Assembly (NCBI GenBank): GCA_902475825.1
Contig: CABSBA010000014.1
Span: forward strand, 1 to 16,258
DNA from: an uncultured Collinsella sp.
Lineage (GTDB): Bacteria > Actinomycetota > Coriobacteriia > Coriobacteriales > Coriobacteriaceae
Length of the DNA stretch: 16,258 nucleotides
Reading direction: 5' to 3'
The translations under genes were made by a program, and so were the position numbers. Positions 14,506 to 16,258 of the stretch are shown piece after piece. Under the pieces are notes generated by a model. That model was given only the letters and a program-made list of their open reading frames with translations. It had not been told where the DNA came from and made no database searches. Every line of letters starts with the position of its first letter. Position 1 is the stretch's first letter.

Positions 14506-14517
14506 GAACATGCATTC
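14506..14517 (+). promoter_or_regulatory. LexA (SOS) box 1, one mismatch
   Basis: GAACATGCATTC, directly after the -10, matches the Gram-positive/actinobacterial LexA consensus GAAC-RNRY-GTTY at 11 of 12 positions; the G of GTT is A. It overlaps the expected transcription start, so bound LexA would block initiation. Confidence 0.65.
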
Positions 14518-14522
14518 GATAA

Positions 14523-14534
14523 GAACATGTGTTT
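14523..14534 (+). promoter_or_regulatory. LexA (SOS) box 2, full consensus
   Basis: GAACATGTGTTT fits GAAC-RNRY-GTTY at all 12 positions and lies 17 bp downstream of box 1, just ahead of the GGGAGG ribosome site. Two boxes suggest tight, cooperative repression of the polymerase. Confidence 0.75.
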
Positions 14535-14548
14535 GATGGGAGGCTCGG

Positions 14549-16054
14549 ATGGCACACGAGCAGCACACCTACATCTGCATCGACCTCAAGACGTTTTATG
14601 CCAGCGTCGAGTGCGTCGATCGTGGGCTCGACCCGCTCACTACGTGCCTGGTCGTTGCCGACGAATCGCGCGGGCGCACGACCATCTGCCTCGCCATCAC
14701 ACAGGCCATGAAGGACCTCGGGATACACAACCGCTGCCGTCTGTTCGAGATTCCCGACGGTATCGACTACATCAAGGCCGTACCGCGCATGCAGCATTAC
14801 ATGGAAGTGTCGGCGAAAATCTACGGCATCTATCTGGAATACGTCAGTCCGCAAGACGTTCACGTCTATTCCATCGACGAATGCTTTATCGACGTGACGC
14901 CCTATCTAGACCTCTACCATACCAATGCCAAAGGCTTTGCCTGCATGTTGCGCGATGAGGTCCTCGCGCGCACCGGCATCACGGCGACGGTCGGCATCGG
15001 CCCCAACCTATTTCAGGCCAAGGTAGCGCTCGACATTACCGCCAAGCACGTACCCAGCCGCATCGGCATACTCGACGACGAGACCTTTCGCAAGGAGATC
15101 TGGCCCCATCGTCCCATCACCGATATCTGGGGCATCGGCCCCGGCGTGGCAGCCCGCCTCGAAAAGTACGGTGTCTACGATCTGATGGGTGTCGCCGCGC
15201 TCGACGAAAATCTGCTTTACGACGAGCTCGGCGTCAATGCCGAGTATCTCATCGACCACGCCTTCGGACGCGAGCCGACAACCATCGCGGATATCCAAGC
15301 CTATCGCCCACAGGCAACCTCAACTACCACAGGACAGGTGCTCTCGAAGGGCTATGTCTACGAGCAGGCCTACACTGTCTTGCGCGAGATGGTCGACAAC
15401 GCCGTGTTGGACTTAGTCGATAAGCACGTGGTCTGCGACAGCATCTCGCTCTTTGTGGGTTATGCGAGCGAACGAGCCGACATACGCCGCCTCGACGCCA
15501 GCGGCACAGCGCAATATGTGGACGGATGCGGGCACCTGCGCTCGAGCACGTCGAGCATCGTGCCCACCGCAACCACCGGCCCCGAGCTCGCACCCCGTGC
15601 GCCCAAGCCCGTCCAGCGCGATGACGAACAGCGCCGCCTGGTGCGCGAGGCACAGGCAATCGATGGCATCTTTGTGGGAGAGCATGGCGGCAAACCGCGC
15701 GGTGGCTATGCCGCTCTCTTCGCGCACTCCAACGCTTCGCGAAAGCTGCCCGAGCGCACCAATTCGTTTAAGAAGATCATGGGCTATTTCGATGAGCTCT
15801 GGGCGCAGACCGTCGATCCCAAACGACCGGTCAAGCGCATCAACCTGGGATTTGGCAACCTCATGCCCGAGGAATTTGCCACCATCGACCTATTCAGCGA
15901 TATCGAGGCCGATGAGCGCGAGCGCAACCTGGCGCGCGCCGTCCTGGCCGTGAAGGGCAGGTACGGCAAGAACGCGCTCGTCAAGGGATTAAGCTTCACC
16001 ACCGGCGCCACCGCACGCGAACGCAACGATCAGGTAGGAGGACATCGTGCCTAA
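14549..16054 (+). CDS. Y-family translesion DNA polymerase (UvrX/UmuC-like)
   Basis: 501-residue Y-family polymerase. The palm carries the catalytic acids Asp12 in CIDLKTFYASVEC and Asp110-Glu111 in VYSIDECFIDVT. GIGPNLFQAKVALD (150-162) and the thumb helix-hairpin-helix DIWGIGPGVAARLEKYGVYDL (192-212) follow. The little finger is recognisable from SISLFVGYASE (298-308) and again from SRKLPERTNSFKKIM (397-411) to INLGFGNL (431-438) and IDLF. Between these parts, about 80 residues (roughly 312-390), poorly conserved and rich in Arg, Ala, Ser and Pro, look like an insert; UvrX-type enzymes are about 415 residues. The protein should copy damaged DNA error-prone during SOS. The start has GGGAGG with a five-base spacer. 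It is LexA-controlled by sequence and overlaps the following YolD-like gene by 8 bp. Confidence 0.92.
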   Translation: MAHEQHTYICIDLKTFYASVECVDRGLDPLTTCLVVADESRGRTTICLAITQAMKDLGIHNRCRLFEIPDGIDYIKAVPRMQHYMEVSAKIYGIYLEYVSPQDVHVYSIDECFIDVTPYLDLYHTNAKGFACMLRDEVLARTGITATVGIGPNLFQAKVALDITAKHVPSRIGILDDETFRKEIWPHRPITDIWGIGPGVAARLEKYGVYDLMGVAALDENLLYDELGVNAEYLIDHAFGREPTTIADIQAYRPQATSTTTGQVLSKGYVYEQAYTVLREMVDNAVLDLVDKHVVCDSISLFVGYASERADIRRLDASGTAQYVDGCGHLRSSTSSIVPTATTGPELAPRAPKPVQRDDEQRRLVREAQAIDGIFVGEHGGKPRGGYAALFAHSNASRKLPERTNSFKKIMGYFDELWAQTVDPKRPVKRINLGFGNLMPEEFATIDLFSDIEADERERNLARAVLAVKGRYGKNALVKGLSFTTGATARERNDQVGGHRA

Positions 16055-16258
16055 GTCCCAACAACAGCCGATGCGGCCACCGACACCTTTTGAACGCTTA
16101 GCGGACCCCGAGGGAAGACGTCGCTCCGCCGACCCAAAGCTCACCGCCAACGGCGCCGTCCGTGCCGGCCGTGCCGCGCAGTTTATGCCCTTTGCCGCCC
16201 TCACGGGATACTACGAGCTTGTGCGTAAACAAGAGATCAGCGCCGAGCCAAAATGCGA
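16047..16258 (+). CDS. YolD-like protein, N-terminal part (runs off window)
   Basis: 70 codons are visible from a GTG start at 16047, preceded by GTAGGAGG with a five-base spacer. The tract RAAQFMPFAALTGYYELVRKQE is the recognisable core of the YolD-like small proteins encoded next to UvrX/UmuC-type polymerases. The first 35 residues are basic, Pro-rich and probably disordered. It overlaps the polymerase gene by 8 bp, so the two are translationally coupled and share SOS control. YolD-like proteins are thought to be UmuD-like accessory factors; that role is family-level inference. The C-terminus is not in the window. Confidence 0.75.
   Translation, partial: MPKSQQQPMRPPTPFERLADPEGRRRSADPKLTANGAVRAGRAAQFMPFAALTGYYELVRKQEISAEPKC

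Overview
The window reads as chromosomal DNA of a high-GC, gut-type actinomycete. The best fit is Coriobacteriia, most likely Collinsella or a close relative. This is inferred from base composition, strong GGAGG-type ribosome binding sites, a fructoselysine (Amadori product) catabolic operon and a Y-family polymerase/YolD-like pair. No rRNA, tRNA or CRISPR array was seen.

Region 1 (1-6676, all minus strand) is an Amadori-product utilisation locus. A GntR/UTRA regulator (5933-6676) lies upstream of an operon read right to left: YfcC-family permease, YtcJ-like amidohydrolase, FrlC epimerase, FrlB deglycase and FrlD kinase (cut by the window start). The kinase phosphorylates imported fructoselysine, FrlB splits the 6-phosphate into glucose 6-phosphate and lysine, and FrlC admits the psicose epimer. 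The E. coli-type FrlA permease is absent; a YfcC-type carrier takes its place and an amidohydrolase with altered metal ligands is added. A promoter with a palindrome/direct repeat over its -10 region precedes the permease gene.

Region 2 (6804-8393, minus) holds two HAD-superfamily phosphatases, a beta-phosphoglucomutase-like one and a Cof-type one, each followed by an intrinsic terminator.

Region 3 (8394-11751, plus) is the most unusual part. After a long leader containing C/A-rich tandem repeats come three closely packed genes: an unrecognised 296-residue protein, a ClpP-type serine protease with an intact catalytic triad, and a VirD4/TraG-type coupling ATPase with no membrane anchor. The last two overlap by 8 bp. 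No relaxase, integrase, VirB4 or Clp ATPase is present, so this looks like a free-standing protease plus translocase-ATPase cassette set between housekeeping genes.

Region 4 (11822-13652, minus) is pgi, glucose-6-phosphate isomerase, with a terminator and a leader hairpin. Region 5 (13712-14469) holds a short iron-alcohol-dehydrogenase-like gene bracketed by three copies of a 30-bp REP-like element. Region 6 (14476-16258, plus) is an SOS unit: a near-consensus promoter, two LexA-type boxes, a UvrX/UmuC-like Y-family polymerase with an extra insert in its C-terminal part, and the start of an overlapping YolD-like gene that runs off the window.
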